64,000 nucleotides of DNA from JAOPZW01 sp963851295 (GCA_963851295.1 CAWKOS010000009.1:124001-188000); one strand, 5' to 3'. Numbered from the stretch's first letter, positions 41,316-52,122 are shown. Translations and numbers: made by a program. The notes: a model not told the origin generated them from the letters alone.

Positions 41316-42697
41316 AGCGGCTCCTCCAGCAGACGGGCGATGCCGGCCACGGGGATGCCCACCCAGTCCGGTCGGTTGTTGAGCTCGTAGCGCAGCTCGT
41401 AGACGGCCTTCTCGAGCTCGAAGATCGAGAGCATCGTGCGCGTCGGCGCCTCGCTCGGCGGCAGCAAGACGGAGTCCACGGCTTCCAGGTACCCGGCCAG
41501 GAAGGACTCGCGCGCCCGCTCCTCCCAGCCCTCGGGCGCCGGGCGCCCTTGCTGGAGGTCGCTGGCCGAGGCGGCGTAGGCGAAGGAGCGCAGCATCCCG
41601 GCGACGTCGCGCAGCGGCGAGCGCTTGCGGCGGCGCTCGAGCAGCGGCCGCGCGGGCTCGCCCTCGAAGTCGAGGACGACCCATCGGGCGCCGCCGCCGA
41701 GCATGGTCTGGCCGAGGTGCAGGTCGCCGTGGGTGCGGATGAGCTTGCCGCGGGCGCCGACGTGCGAGAGCAGCTGCAGGCGGTCGCGCACCTGCGCAGC
41801 CTGGCCGGCGATCGGCGCCACGGCCTCCTCGTCGGGGAGCTCGAGGAAGACGCGCTCGATCTCCTCGTCGATGGTCGCGGTCAGCAGCGCCAGCGACTCA
41901 TCGGAGGGCTCCTCGGGCGCGAAGGCCGGGTCGCCGGGGTCCGAGGCCAGGACGGTGTGCATCCGCCCGATGACCGTGCCGAGGTCGCGCAGGCGCGTGA
42001 CGAAGCGCTCGGGGTCGGAGGCGAGCTCCTCCAGGCACAGCTCCCAGCCGTCGCGGGCGTCGGCGACGAAGCGCTGCACGACGCCGAAGGTGGCGTCCAT
42101 GATCTCGCCCTCGTACTGGTACCAGCCGCCGAGCTCGGCGATGTTGGGGAAGTCGCGCGCGCTGAGGAAGCGCAGCATCTCGAGCTCGGGGTTGTCGCCG
42201 GCCTCGACGCGGCGGAAGGCCTTGAGGACGAGCGCGTCGTCGAAGACGATCGACGTGTTGGACTGCTCGGCGCGCATCGCGCGCACCGACGCGCCGGGCC
42301 GCGGCGGCTCGACGCCCTCCAGCCAGTGGAACTCGACGCGGGCGTGCTCGCCGTGGATCTCGGCCCCCTCGCGCAGCAGGCCACCGAGCAGGTCGCAGGC
42401 GCGCGGGTCGGCGAAGGCGTCGTAGACGGAGACGCCGCCGACCTCGTCGAGCTGGGCGTCCTCGCCGTGGCCGTCGGGGCCGGTGCCGAGCAGCAGCTGG
42501 TAGACGTCGTGGGTGCCGCCGGGGTAGCGCGCCTCGACGAGCGCCGAGGCCAGGGCCGGCGGCCCGTCGTGGATCGCCACGACGTCGAGCACGTGGATCG
42601 AGGCGACGTCGCGCGCCTTGGAGCCGAACCAGCGGCGGTCGAGCAGCCAGTCGGCGAGCCGCTCCTCGTCGAGCGAGGCGAGGTCAACGCTTGCCAT
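41312..42697 (-). CDS. mak: Maltokinase (Mak/Pep2)
   Basis: 461 residues, protein-kinase-like fold. Catalytic loop THGDLHLGQTM and the metal-binding Asp in WVVLDFEGEP; N-terminal RRWFGSKARDV is typical of actinobacterial maltokinases. Phosphorylates maltose with ATP to alpha-maltose 1-phosphate, the substrate of GlgE. Its start overlaps the treS end by 14 bp; in other actinobacteria TreS and Pep2 form a complex or fusion, so this coupling fits. Confidence 0.93.
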   Translation of the reverse strand: MASVDLASLDEERLADWLLDRRWFGSKARDVASIHVLDVVAIHDGPPALASALVEARYPGGTHDVYQLLLGTGPDGHGEDAQLDEVGGVSVYDAFADPRACDLLGGLLREGAEIHGEHARVEFHWLEGVEPPRPGASVRAMRAEQSNTSIVFDDALVLKAFRRVEAGDNPELEMLRFLSARDFPNIAELGGWYQYEGEIMDATFGVVQRFVADARDGWELCLEELASDPERFVTRLRDLGTVIGRMHTVLASDPGDPAFAPEEPSDESLALLTATIDEEIERVFLELPDEEAVAPIAGQAAQVRDRLQLLSHVGARGKLIRTHGDLHLGQTMLGGGARWVVLDFEGEPARPLLERRRKRSPLRDVAGMLRSFAYAASASDLQQGRPAPEGWEERARESFLAGYLEAVDSVLLPPSEAPTRTMLSIFELEKAVYELRYELNNRPDWVGIPVAGIARLLEEPL

Positions 42698-44396
42698 CGG
42701 TCAGCTCCATGTCGGCGTCGGGGTCCTCCTTGAGCAGGAACCAGAACCAGCCCCGCGGGGCGAGCGTGAGCAGGTAGGGCAGCTCGCCGATGCGCGGGAA
42801 GCGCGTGCGCCCGAGCATCTCCTCGGGCCACCGCCCCTCGTAGGCTGACAGATCGAGCTCCACCGCCTGGGCCGAGCGCGCCACGTTGTGCACGCAGAGG
42901 ACGACGTCCTCCTCGTAGGCACGGACGTGGGCGAAGATCTTCGGGTTGCTCGGCTCGAGCGGGATGTACTCGCCCAGGCCGAAGACCGGGTGCTCCTTGC
43001 GCAGGGCGATGAAGCGCTTGAGCCACCGCAGCAGCGAGGTCGGCGTGCGCAGCTGGGCCTCGACGTTGACCGCCTGGTAGCCGTAGACGGGGTCCATGAG
43101 CGGCGGGGCGTAGAGCTGGGCGAAGTCGGCGCGCGAGAACCCGGCGTTGCGGTCGCCCGTCCACTGCATCGGCGTGCGGACGCCGTCGCGGTCGCCGAGG
43201 TAGACGTTGTCGCCCATGGCGATCTCGTCGCCGTAGTAGAGGACCGGCGAGCCCGGCAGCGAGAAGAGGATCGCGTGCAGGAGCTGCATCTCGTCGCGAC
43301 CGTTGTCCAGGAGCGGCGCGAGGCGGCGGCGGATGCCCACGTTGATCTTCATGCGCGGGTCCTTGGCGTACTCGCTGTACATGTAGTCGCGCTCCTCGTC
43401 GGTGACCATCTCGAGGGTCAGCTCGTCGTGGTTGCGCAGGAACAGGCCCCACTGGCAGTTCTCGGGGATCGCCGGCGTGCGCTCGAGGATCTCGTACATG
43501 GGCGTGGCCTCCTCGCGGCGCGCCGCCATGAACATGCGCGGCATGACCGGGAAGTGGAAGGCCATGTGGCACTCGTCGCCGTCGCCGAAGTACTCGACGA
43601 CGTCCTCGGGCCACTGGTTGGCCTCGGCGAGCAGGACGCGGTCGGGGTACTCGTTGTCCACCGTGGCGCGCACCTTCTTGAGGAAGTCGTGGGTCTCGGG
43701 GAGGTTCTCGCCGTTGGTGCCGTCGCGCTCGAAGAGGTAGGGCACGGCGTCGAGGCGGAAGCCGTCGAGCCCGAGGTCCAGCCAGAAGCGCAGGACGTCG
43801 AGCATCGCCTCCTGCACGGCCGGGTTGTCGTAGTTGAGGTCGGGCTGGTGGGAGAAGAAGCGGTGCCAGTAGTAGGCGCCGGCGACGTCGTCCCACGTCC
43901 AGTTCGACGTCTCGGTGTCCGTGAAGATGATCCGCGCCTCTTCGTAGCGCTGGTTGGTGTCCGACCAGACGTACCAGTCGCGCTCGGGCGAGCCGGCCGG
44001 GGCCTCGCGCGCGCGCTGGAACCACGGGTGGTCCGAGGAGGTGTGGTTCATGACGAGGTCGGCGATGACCCGCAGGCCGCGCTCGTGCGCCGCCTCGATG
44101 AAGGTCCGGACGTCGTCGATCGTCCCGTAGTCGGGGTGGACCTCGTAGTAGTCGGCGATGTCGTAGCCGCCGTCGCGCAGCGGGCTGGCGTACATCGGCA
44201 GCAGCCAGACGACGTCGATCCCCAGCCACTGCAGGTAGTCGAGCTTCTCGGTCAGCCCGCGGAAGTCGCCCGAGCCGTCGGCGTTGGCGTCGAAGAAGCC
44301 GCGCAGGTGGATCTCGTAGAAGACGGCCTTCTTGAACCACAGCGGATCGGCCTCGAACCAGTGGCCCGAGGACGTGGGGGGAGGCGGCGGCGTCAT
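42684..44396 (-). CDS. treS: Trehalose synthase (trehalose/maltose mutase)
   Basis: 570 residues from ATG 44396, overlapping the glgE stop (ATGA). GH13_16: WFKKAVFYEIHLRGFFDANADGSGDF, catalytic Asp in GFRLDAVPYLFE, Glu in LLAEANQWPED, Asp in FLRNHDELTLEMV. Interconverts trehalose and maltose; with Mak and GlgE it pushes trehalose into alpha-glucan. A much longer open frame continues upstream but is the shadow of glgE. Confidence 0.95.
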   Translation of the reverse strand: MTPPPPPTSSGHWFEADPLWFKKAVFYEIHLRGFFDANADGSGDFRGLTEKLDYLQWLGIDVVWLLPMYASPLRDGGYDIADYYEVHPDYGTIDDVRTFIEAAHERGLRVIADLVMNHTSSDHPWFQRAREAPAGSPERDWYVWSDTNQRYEEARIIFTDTETSNWTWDDVAGAYYWHRFFSHQPDLNYDNPAVQEAMLDVLRFWLDLGLDGFRLDAVPYLFERDGTNGENLPETHDFLKKVRATVDNEYPDRVLLAEANQWPEDVVEYFGDGDECHMAFHFPVMPRMFMAARREEATPMYEILERTPAIPENCQWGLFLRNHDELTLEMVTDEERDYMYSEYAKDPRMKINVGIRRRLAPLLDNGRDEMQLLHAILFSLPGSPVLYYGDEIAMGDNVYLGDRDGVRTPMQWTGDRNAGFSRADFAQLYAPPLMDPVYGYQAVNVEAQLRTPTSLLRWLKRFIALRKEHPVFGLGEYIPLEPSNPKIFAHVRAYEEDVVLCVHNVARSAQAVELDLSAYEGRWPEEMLGRTRFPRIGELPYLLTLAPRGWFWFLLKEDPDADMELTDGKR

Positions 44397-46330
44397 GCCG
44401 TGTTCACCCGCAGCACGTGTCCGGCGCGCTCGCCGGGATCCAGGCGCACGTAGTTGCCGCCCAGGCGCCACTGGTAGAGCTGGCCGTCGAGCAGGTCCTC
44501 GGCCTCGAAGGCCGGCGGGACGCCGAGCTCGTAGGGCACCTGCACCAGGCCCTCCTGGGCGTGGTGGGGATCGAGGTTGACCACGCAGATGATCGCGTTG
44601 GGGCCCTCGCGCTTGGCGTAGGCGATGACGGCGTCGTTGGCGGCGTCGAGGAAGCCGATGTTGTCCAGGCGCTGGAGCGCGGGGTTCTCGCGGCGCACGT
44701 GGTTGAGGCGCTGGATCATCGGCAGCAGCGGGCCGTCGAGGGCCCGGTGCTTGATCTCGTACTTCTCGTTGTCGAGGAACTCCTCGCTGCCGGGGCGCTG
44801 GATGTGCTCGTAGTGCTCGTAGCCGGAGTAGACGCCGTAGCTCGGGCTCAGGGTGGCGCCGAGGATCAGGCGGATCGGGAAGGCCGCCGGGCCGCCCTCG
44901 GCGAGGTAGTCGGTGAGGATGTCGGGCGTCGTGAGGAAGAAGTTGGGGCGGAAGTACTCGCGCTCGGGGCCGTGGGCGAGCTCGTTGACGTACTCCATGA
45001 GCTCCCAGCGGTTGTTCTTCCACGTGAAGTACGTGTAGCTCTGCGCGAAGCCGAGCTTGGCCAGCTCGCGCATGACCGAGCGGCGGGTGAAGGCCTCGGC
45101 GAGGAAGATCACGTCGGGGTCGGTGGCGCGGATCTCGCGGATCAGCCACTCCCAGAAGGCGAAGGGCTTGGTGTGCGGGTTGTCGACGCGGAAGACCTTC
45201 ACCCCGCGATCGACCCAGTGGCGCACGACCTCCAGCAGCGCGTCCCAGAGGGCGCGCCAGTCCTCGGAGGCGAAGTTGACGTTGTAGATGTCCTGGTACT
45301 TCTTGGGCGGGTTCTCGGCGTACTTCAGCGTCCCGTCGGGGCGGCGGAAGAACCACTCCGGGTGCTCCTTGAGCCACGGGTGGTCGGGCGAGCAGTTGAT
45401 CGCCAGGTCCAGGCAGGTGTCGATCCCATGCTCGGCCGCGGCGGCGACGAGCGCGCGGAAGTCCTCGTCGGTGCCGAGGTCGGCGTGGATCGCGTCGTGG
45501 CCGCCACTCTCGTCGCCGATGGCGTACGGGCTGCCCGGGTCGCCGGGCTCGGCGGTCAGGGTGTTGTTGCGCCCCTTGCGGCTCGTGTGGCCGATCGGGT
45601 GGATCGGCGGCATGTAGAGGACGTCGAAGGCCAGCTCGGCGAGCTTGGGGAGCTGTTCCTGGACGCCCTTGAAGCCGCCCCACGAGCGCGGGAAGAGCTC
45701 GTACCAGGAGCCGAAGCGCGCCAGCGTGCGGTCGACGTCGACCTCCAGCGGCTGAGGCAGCTCGGTCGCCTCGGTGCGTTCCTGGTTGGCCTCGACGAGC
45801 TCGAGCAGCGCCGGGTCCAGGGCGGCCTGCGGATCGGTGAGGATCTCGTCGGCGGCGGCCTTCAGGTGGCGCTTCTCGTCGCCCTTGGCGCGGTGCGCGG
45901 CCGCGGCGATGATGACGGCGCCCTCGCTCAGCTCGCCGCTGAGGTCGGGCTGGCCGAACTCGACCTTGCGCGCGAGCTCGTCGCGCCAGCCGGCGAAGAG
46001 GTCGACCCACGCCTGGATCGTCCATTGCGTGATCCCGGGAGCGTCGACCGTGAAGATCCCCTCCCAGCGCACGCCGTTGTGGTGGGCGTCGACCGCGTGC
46101 AGCGGCGCCTCGCGCCACTTCTTCTCCCCGGGCGCGCGCCAGCGCACGACGGCGCGCAGCACCTCGTGGCCGTCGCGGAAGATGTCCGCCGAGACGTGCA
46201 CCGTGTCGGCGACGGTGCGCTTGACTGGCCAGCGCCCGGCGTCGACGGTTGGCGACGGGTACGCGATCCGGATGCGGCTAGGCGATTTGGCCTTGGCGCG
46301 AGCGGGCACGTCCACCCCTCTTTCCCACAT
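44393..46330 (-). CDS. glgE: Alpha-1,4-glucan:maltose-1-phosphate maltosyltransferase
   Basis: 645 residues from ATG 46330 (GTG 46315 is the alternative). GH13_3: N-terminal domain (VDAGRWPVKRTVADTVHVSADIF), helical insert, RFGSWYELFPRSWGGFKG, HPIGHTSRKGRNN, catalytic Asp in VFRVDNPHTKPFAFW and Glu in FLAEAFTRR. Transfers maltosyl units from maltose 1-phosphate to alpha-glucan. First gene of glgE-treS-mak-glgB. Its start codon shares CATG with the divergent malQ start, leaving no room for separate leaders. Confidence 0.95.
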   Translation of the reverse strand: MWERGVDVPARAKAKSPSRIRIAYPSPTVDAGRWPVKRTVADTVHVSADIFRDGHEVLRAVVRWRAPGEKKWREAPLHAVDAHHNGVRWEGIFTVDAPGITQWTIQAWVDLFAGWRDELARKVEFGQPDLSGELSEGAVIIAAAAHRAKGDEKRHLKAAADEILTDPQAALDPALLELVEANQERTEATELPQPLEVDVDRTLARFGSWYELFPRSWGGFKGVQEQLPKLAELAFDVLYMPPIHPIGHTSRKGRNNTLTAEPGDPGSPYAIGDESGGHDAIHADLGTDEDFRALVAAAAEHGIDTCLDLAINCSPDHPWLKEHPEWFFRRPDGTLKYAENPPKKYQDIYNVNFASEDWRALWDALLEVVRHWVDRGVKVFRVDNPHTKPFAFWEWLIREIRATDPDVIFLAEAFTRRSVMRELAKLGFAQSYTYFTWKNNRWELMEYVNELAHGPEREYFRPNFFLTTPDILTDYLAEGGPAAFPIRLILGATLSPSYGVYSGYEHYEHIQRPGSEEFLDNEKYEIKHRALDGPLLPMIQRLNHVRRENPALQRLDNIGFLDAANDAVIAYAKREGPNAIICVVNLDPHHAQEGLVQVPYELGVPPAFEAEDLLDGQLYQWRLGGNYVRLDPGERAGHVLRVNTA

Positions 46331-47549
46331 GCGACTTCCACGAACCAGCGGGATACAACTGCATCTCACCTCGCTTCCGGACGGGAAGCTTGGCGCATCG
46401 GCGTTCGCCTTCGTCGACTGGCTCGCCGCGGCCGGGCAGTCGTGGTGGCAGGTGCTCCCGCTCGGCCCGCCCAACCGCCAGGGCTCGCCCTACAAGGCCG
46501 CGTCGGCTTTCGCTGCATGGCGCGGGCTTCTGGCCGATCCGCACGCGCCCGTGAGCGAGGCCGAGCTCGACGCGTTTCGGGCGCGTCACGCCTTCTGGGC
46601 CGACGACTGGGCCGCGTTCGCCGGCGGCACGCGGGCGGTCAACGACCAGGTCCGCTTCGAGCGCGAGTGGTCTGCACTGCGCGTTTACGCGCGCGAGCGC
46701 GGCGTGCGGCTGATCGGCGATGTCCCCATCTACGTCGCGGCCGGCAGCGCCGACCACGTGCGCCGGCCCGAGCTCTTCCGCGACGACGTCGTGGCCGGCG
46801 TCCCGCCCGACGCCTTCACGGCCAAGGGCCAGCTCTGGGGCAACCCGATCTACGACTGGTCCGCGATGCGCGCGCGCCGCTACCGCTGGTGGGTGCAGCG
46901 CCTGCGCCGGACCTTCGACCTCTTCGACCTCGCGCGCATCGACCACTTCCGCGGCTTCGCCGCCTACTGGGCGGTGCCCGCGGGCGCGCGCGACGCCTCG
47001 GGCGGGCACTGGGCGCGCGGCCCGGGCGCCGCGCCGTTCGAGGCCGCGCGCGCCGAGCTGCGCCGGCTGCCGCTGATCGCCGAGGACCTCGGGGTCATCA
47101 CGCCGGCGGTCACGCGGCTGCGCGAGGGGCTCGGGCTGCCGGGCATGGTCGTCCTGCAGTGGGGCTTCAACCCGGGCGAGCGCGAGAGCGTCCACGTCCC
47201 CGCGCGCTACCGCGCCGACCAGGTCCTCTACACCGGCACCCACGACAACGACACCCTGCGCGGCTGGCTGGACGCGCTGGGCCCGGAGCAGCTCTCGCTG
47301 GTGCGGGCCGAGGGCGTGCGCGGCCGCGAGCCGTGGTGGGGCCTCATCGAGCTCGCGCTCTCCGCGAAGCCGCGCCTGTGCATGCTCCAGGCCCAGGACG
47401 TGCTCGGCTTGGGCTCCGAGGCGCGGATGAACACCCCGGGCGTCGCGGGCGGGCAGTGGAGGTGGCGCCTGAGGCCGGGCGCGCTGACGCCCGCGCTGGC
47501 GCGACGCTTGCGGCGGCTGACCGCGGCCGCAGGCCGCCTGCCTTCCTGA
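46329..47549 (+). CDS. malQ: 4-alpha-glucanotransferase (amylomaltase), compact form
   Basis: 406 residues, GH77. Starts RTSGIQLHLTSLPDG; contains PLGPPNRQGSPYKAASAFA, catalytic Asp in ARIDHFRGF, Glu in LIAEDLGVI and Asp in THDNDT, and ends SEARMNTPG. All active-site residues are present but the protein is ~90 residues shorter than the 500-residue Thermus enzyme, the loss lying between SAFA and the WADDWAAF region (subdomain B1). ATG 46329 has no upstream ribosome-binding site, so it may be translated leaderless. Disproportionates malto-oligosaccharides from glycogen turnover. Confidence 0.92.
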   Translation: MRLPRTSGIQLHLTSLPDGKLGASAFAFVDWLAAAGQSWWQVLPLGPPNRQGSPYKAASAFAAWRGLLADPHAPVSEAELDAFRARHAFWADDWAAFAGGTRAVNDQVRFEREWSALRVYARERGVRLIGDVPIYVAAGSADHVRRPELFRDDVVAGVPPDAFTAKGQLWGNPIYDWSAMRARRYRWWVQRLRRTFDLFDLARIDHFRGFAAYWAVPAGARDASGGHWARGPGAAPFEAARAELRRLPLIAEDLGVITPAVTRLREGLGLPGMVVLQWGFNPGERESVHVPARYRADQVLYTGTHDNDTLRGWLDALGPEQLSLVRAEGVRGREPWWGLIELALSAKPRLCMLQAQDVLGLGSEARMNTPGVAGGQWRWRLRPGALTPALARRLRRLTAAAGRLPS

Positions 47550-47643
47550 CGTCGGCGGCGCCTCGCGGCCGGGCACCGAGGGGAACGAGCCGCACCTGCA
47601 CCGCCACCGCCCGCGGCCTCCCCGAGCGCGGCGTCCTGCTTTG

Positions 47644-47660
47644 GTGTTGTCCTGCAACAC
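47644..47660. other. Small hairpin after malQ
   Basis: GTGTTG-TCCTG-CAACAC, a perfect 6-bp stem with a 5-base loop, about 95 bp after the malQ stop. It has no run of T after it, so it is not a standard intrinsic terminator, though it may end or stabilise the transcript. The rest of the 186-bp gap shows nothing definite. Confidence 0.35.
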
Positions 47661-47735
47661 CTGGACAGGACGCTGCGCCCCGCGCCGGCGGACGGCGGCG
47701 AGCGGCGGCGCGGGCGGAGCGACTCACTCCCCTCG

Positions 47736-49183
<1,448 letters not shown>

Positions 49184-49187
<4 letters not shown>

Positions 49188-49849
49188 CGCGCCGCGGGCT
49201 CGTCGCCCTCGGCGACTCGATCACCAACGGCCACGGCGAGCCCGCCCTCGGGGTGACGATGCAGTCGTGGGCGCAGTGGCTCGCCGAGGCGCTGGCGCTG
49301 CCCTTCACCAAGCTCGCGCGCGACGGCGCCCGCGCCGCCGACGTGCTCTGCGAGCAGGCCCCGCGCCTCGACGGCCCCTACGACGTCGCCTGCCTGTACG
49401 CGGGCGTCAACGACGCGCGCGCGCCCGACTGGGACGCCGCCGCCTACGAGGCGAGCCTGCGCGCCACGGCGATCGCGCTCGCCGCCTGCAGCGAGCGCCT
49501 GCTGCTGTGCACGCTGCCGCTCGACCTCGGCCGCCCGCGCGCGGAGCCCAAGCCGCGCGAGGCCAACGGCGTCGTGCGCGCGGTCGCCGCCGACCACGGC
49601 GCCGCGCTCGCCGGCCTCGAGGATCTCGCCGGCGCGCCGTGGCTGATGCCCGACGCCGTCCACCCGACGGCGGTCGGCCAGCTCGAGATCGCCGACCGCG
49701 CCGCGCGGGCCCTCGGCGCGCCGCTGCCCTCCGCCCGCGTCGAGGTCTACGAGTCCCACCGCGCCCGCGCGCGCTTCGCCGCCCGCTGGGGCGTCATGCT
49801 CGCCGGCGACCTGCGCCGCCGGGCCGTCGAGCGCGTGCGGCTGCGCTAG
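49184..49849 (+). CDS. SGNH/GDSL-type esterase or lipase
   Basis: 221 residues from GTG 49184. Block I LVALGDSITNG with catalytic Ser, block III YAGVNDAR with the oxyanion Asn, block V PDAVHPT with catalytic Asp and His. No signal peptide, so cytoplasmic. Likely hydrolyses an ester or amide in the same pathway as the coupled decarboxylase. Its stop overlaps the end of the convergent YceI gene by 4 bp. Confidence 0.87.
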
Positions 49850-50502
49850 GCGGGCGGGGCGAGCACGAGCTTGAACTCGAGCACGCCGTGGTCGCGCACG
49901 GTCACGATCCCGGCGACGCTCGGCGCCTGGATCGCGAAGTCCGCGAAGCGGATCGGGGCGCTGCCCACGAGCTCCAGGCGCCCGCCCGCGACACGCCGGC
50001 CGCGGACCGTCGCCGCGATCGGCGCGCGGTGGCCGTGGAGCTCGAGCGTGCCCCGCGCGCGCACGCCGCCGCCCGCAATGGCGAATGGGCCCGCGAGCGT
50101 GAAGCGCGCGCTCGGGTAGCGGTCGGTCTCGATGCCGCGCGAGCGCAGCGCATCGTCGCGCCGCGTCTGGTCGGAGCGCAGCGTGCGCAGGTCGGCGCGC
50201 AGGTCGGCGGCGCGGACCTCCTCCCCCGCGACGCTCACCGTGCCCGCGACCGAGCTCGTGCGCCCGACCGCGGTGCGCACCCCGATGCCCAGGTACTGCT
50301 CGTTGACGCGATAGCCGACGTAGCTGTCGGCCGGCGACGGGCGGAAGGCGCCGCTGCCGCCGCCCGCGGCGGGCGCGCCCGAGAGCTTCGGCGGCGGGGG
50401 CGCGTCGTCGCCGGTCAGCGCGAGGACCGCGTAGCCGCCGACCGCGACCACGACGACGGCGCCGACGACGCACAGCAGCGCGATCCGCGCGCGCCGGCTC
50501 AT
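49846..50502 (-). CDS. Membrane-anchored YceI-family protein
   Basis: 218 residues from ATG 50502. One N-terminal membrane helix (IALLCVVGAVVVVAVGGYAVLAL), a Pro/Gly linker, then the YceI barrel: SYVGYRVNEQYLG, GIETDRYPSARFTLAG, GTLELHGHRAPIAATV, GIVTVRDHGVLEFKLVL. Predicted lipid-binding domain outside the membrane. Shares one base with the stop of the upstream antiporter gene (TGATG), so co-transcribed with it. Distinct from the soluble YceI gene at 4199. Confidence 0.88.
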   Translation of the reverse strand: MSRRARIALLCVVGAVVVVAVGGYAVLALTGDDAPPPPKLSGAPAAGGGSGAFRPSPADSYVGYRVNEQYLGIGVRTAVGRTSSVAGTVSVAGEEVRAADLRADLRTLRSDQTRRDDALRSRGIETDRYPSARFTLAGPFAIAGGGVRARGTLELHGHRAPIAATVRGRRVAGGRLELVGSAPIRFADFAIQAPSVAGIVTVRDHGVLEFKLVLAPPA

Positions 50503-51563
50503 CAGTCGTAGAGCGTGAAGACGGCGAGGATCACGTAGAGCGCCACCAGCGCCCAGCCCTCGAAGGCGACCGCCTCGCCGTCGCCGGTGATCTGCCAGAC
50601 GGCCAGCGAGGTCAGCAGCAGCGCGCCGATGAGCACGGGCGCCAGGGCGAAGGTCAGCTGCGTCGTGAACATCAGCGAGATGAGCACGAGCGCCGGGTAC
50701 AGGAAAGCGGCCACCTGGGCGACCGAGTTCTTCACCACCGAGATCGCGAGGTCGTACTGGCCCTTGTGCGCGAGCACGATCCCGGCGACGTTCTCCACCG
50801 CGTTGCCCGCCAGCGCCACCACGACCAGGCCGGCGAAGGCCTCCGAGACGCCGAGGCGGTCGATCGTCGGGCGCAGCGCCGCGACGAACCAGTCCGACAC
50901 GAAGGCCGAGCCGACGCCGCCCGCCGCGAGCAGGGTGATCGCGACCGGCAGCGCGACCCGCGGCCGCCGCTCGCCGGGCCCCTCCTCGGCGCGCTCCGCG
51001 CGCAGGTAGGGCACCACCCACGCCAGGTAGACGCCCAGCAGCGCCACCGCCGCGATCGACGAGATCGCGCGCTCGTGGTGCGCGGCCGGCTCGTGGGTCG
51101 CGTGCGCCAGGCCGACGAGCACGATGATGAAGCTCGTGACGAGCAGCAGGGTCGCGGTGTCGTTGGGCAGCCGCCGGCGGAAGCGCATCACGCCGTCGGG
51201 CGCGGCGCGCGCCCCGACGACGATCACGAGGCCCAGGACGAGCAGGGCGTTGGCGAACAGCGAGCCGATGATCGAGGTCTGCGCCACCACGACCTCGCCC
51301 GCGCGCAGGGCGAAGATCACGACGAAGAGCTCGGGCAGGTTGCCGAGCGTCGACTGCAGCAGGCCGGTGACCGCGGCGCCGTAGCGCTCGCCGACCTGCT
51401 CGGTGGCCAGCGAGACGACGTGCGCGAGTCCGGCGAGCGCCACGGTGGCGAGGACGAAGGCGAGCACCGGCGTCCAGCCCGCGTAGTGGGCCACGCCCGC
51501 GAGCGCCGTGGCTGCGGCGATGGCGGCGATCGCGATGCGCTCGTTGCGCGAGAGCCCCTCCAT
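50502..51563 (-). CDS. Ca2+/H+ antiporter (CaCA family, Cax type)
   Basis: 353 residues from ATG 51563, about eleven membrane segments. Both ion-coordinating repeats are present: LLQSTLGNLPELFVVIFALR and VVVALAGNAVENVAGIVLAHKG. The acidic loop in the middle (RAERAEEGPGERR) is short. Exports calcium in exchange for protons. A longer frame upstream overlaps the divergent acyltransferase and is unlikely. Confidence 0.92.
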   Translation of the reverse strand: MEGLSRNERIAIAAIAAATALAGVAHYAGWTPVLAFVLATVALAGLAHVVSLATEQVGERYGAAVTGLLQSTLGNLPELFVVIFALRAGEVVVAQTSIIGSLFANALLVLGLVIVVGARAAPDGVMRFRRRLPNDTATLLLVTSFIIVLVGLAHATHEPAAHHERAISSIAAVALLGVYLAWVVPYLRAERAEEGPGERRPRVALPVAITLLAAGGVGSAFVSDWFVAALRPTIDRLGVSEAFAGLVVVALAGNAVENVAGIVLAHKGQYDLAISVVKNSVAQVAAFLYPALVLISLMFTTQLTFALAPVLIGALLLTSLAVWQITGDGEAVAFEGWALVALYVILAVFTLYD

Positions 51564-51614
51564 GGCGGCCAGCGAGGATACGGGGCGCGCCGCCCGGACT
51601 ACGCTCCGTCGACG

Positions 51615-52121
51615 ATGCTGCGCCTGACCCTCGCCCGCCTGCGCGCCCGCGGCCGCCTCGTCGTGCACGGACGTCCGCGGCTCGGCCGTGACGTGCGCCT
51701 GGACCTCGCACCGGGCGCGCTGCTCACGCTCGGCGACGGCTGCCGCATCGGCGACGGGTGCCGCCTGCACCTCGGCGCCGGGGCGGCCGTGACCGTCGGC
51801 CCCGGCGCCCGCCTGGGCGAGCGCTGCGTCGTCGCCGCCCACGAGCGCGTCGAGATCGGCCCCGGCGCCCGCCTCGGCGACGAGGCCGTGCTCATCGACT
51901 TCGACCACGACGTGCGCGACGTCGAGCGGCCCGTCCGCGAGCAGGGGCTCGTCACCAGCCCGGTCGTCATCGGAGAGCGGGCGGTGATCGGCCAGGCCGC
52001 GGGCGTGCTGCGCGGCGTGACCGTCGGCGCGGGCGCCCGCGTCGGCGTGCGGGCCGTCGTCACTCACGACGTGCCGGCCGGGGCGCGGGCCGAGGGGACG
52101 CCCGCGCGCGTGCGGGCGTGA
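51615..52121 (+). CDS. Left-handed beta-helix (hexapeptide) acyltransferase
   Basis: 168 residues from ATG 51615. Hexapeptide coils (LTLGDGCRIGDGCRLHLGAGAAVTVGPGARLG pattern), a DFDHDV loop and the terminal GRGVTVGAGARVGVRAVVTHDVPAGARAEGTPARV-type end of the maltose/galactoside O-acetyltransferase group. Probably transfers an acetyl group to a sugar, perhaps a surface polysaccharide. Divergent from the antiporter gene, 51 bp away. Confidence 0.85.
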   Translation: MLRLTLARLRARGRLVVHGRPRLGRDVRLDLAPGALLTLGDGCRIGDGCRLHLGAGAAVTVGPGARLGERCVVAAHERVEIGPGARLGDEAVLIDFDHDVRDVERPVREQGLVTSPVVIGERAVIGQAAGVLRGVTVGAGARVGVRAVVTHDVPAGARAEGTPARVRA

Positions 52122-52122
52122 G

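Noticed and set aside
44397..46118. Upstream extension of treS
   Set aside because: Shadow of glgE in another frame; TreS homology starts at ATG 44396.
47644..47667. Hairpin after malQ as an intrinsic terminator
   Set aside because: No T run follows and a competing pairing (TGTCC with GGACA) overlaps the stem; listed only as a hairpin.
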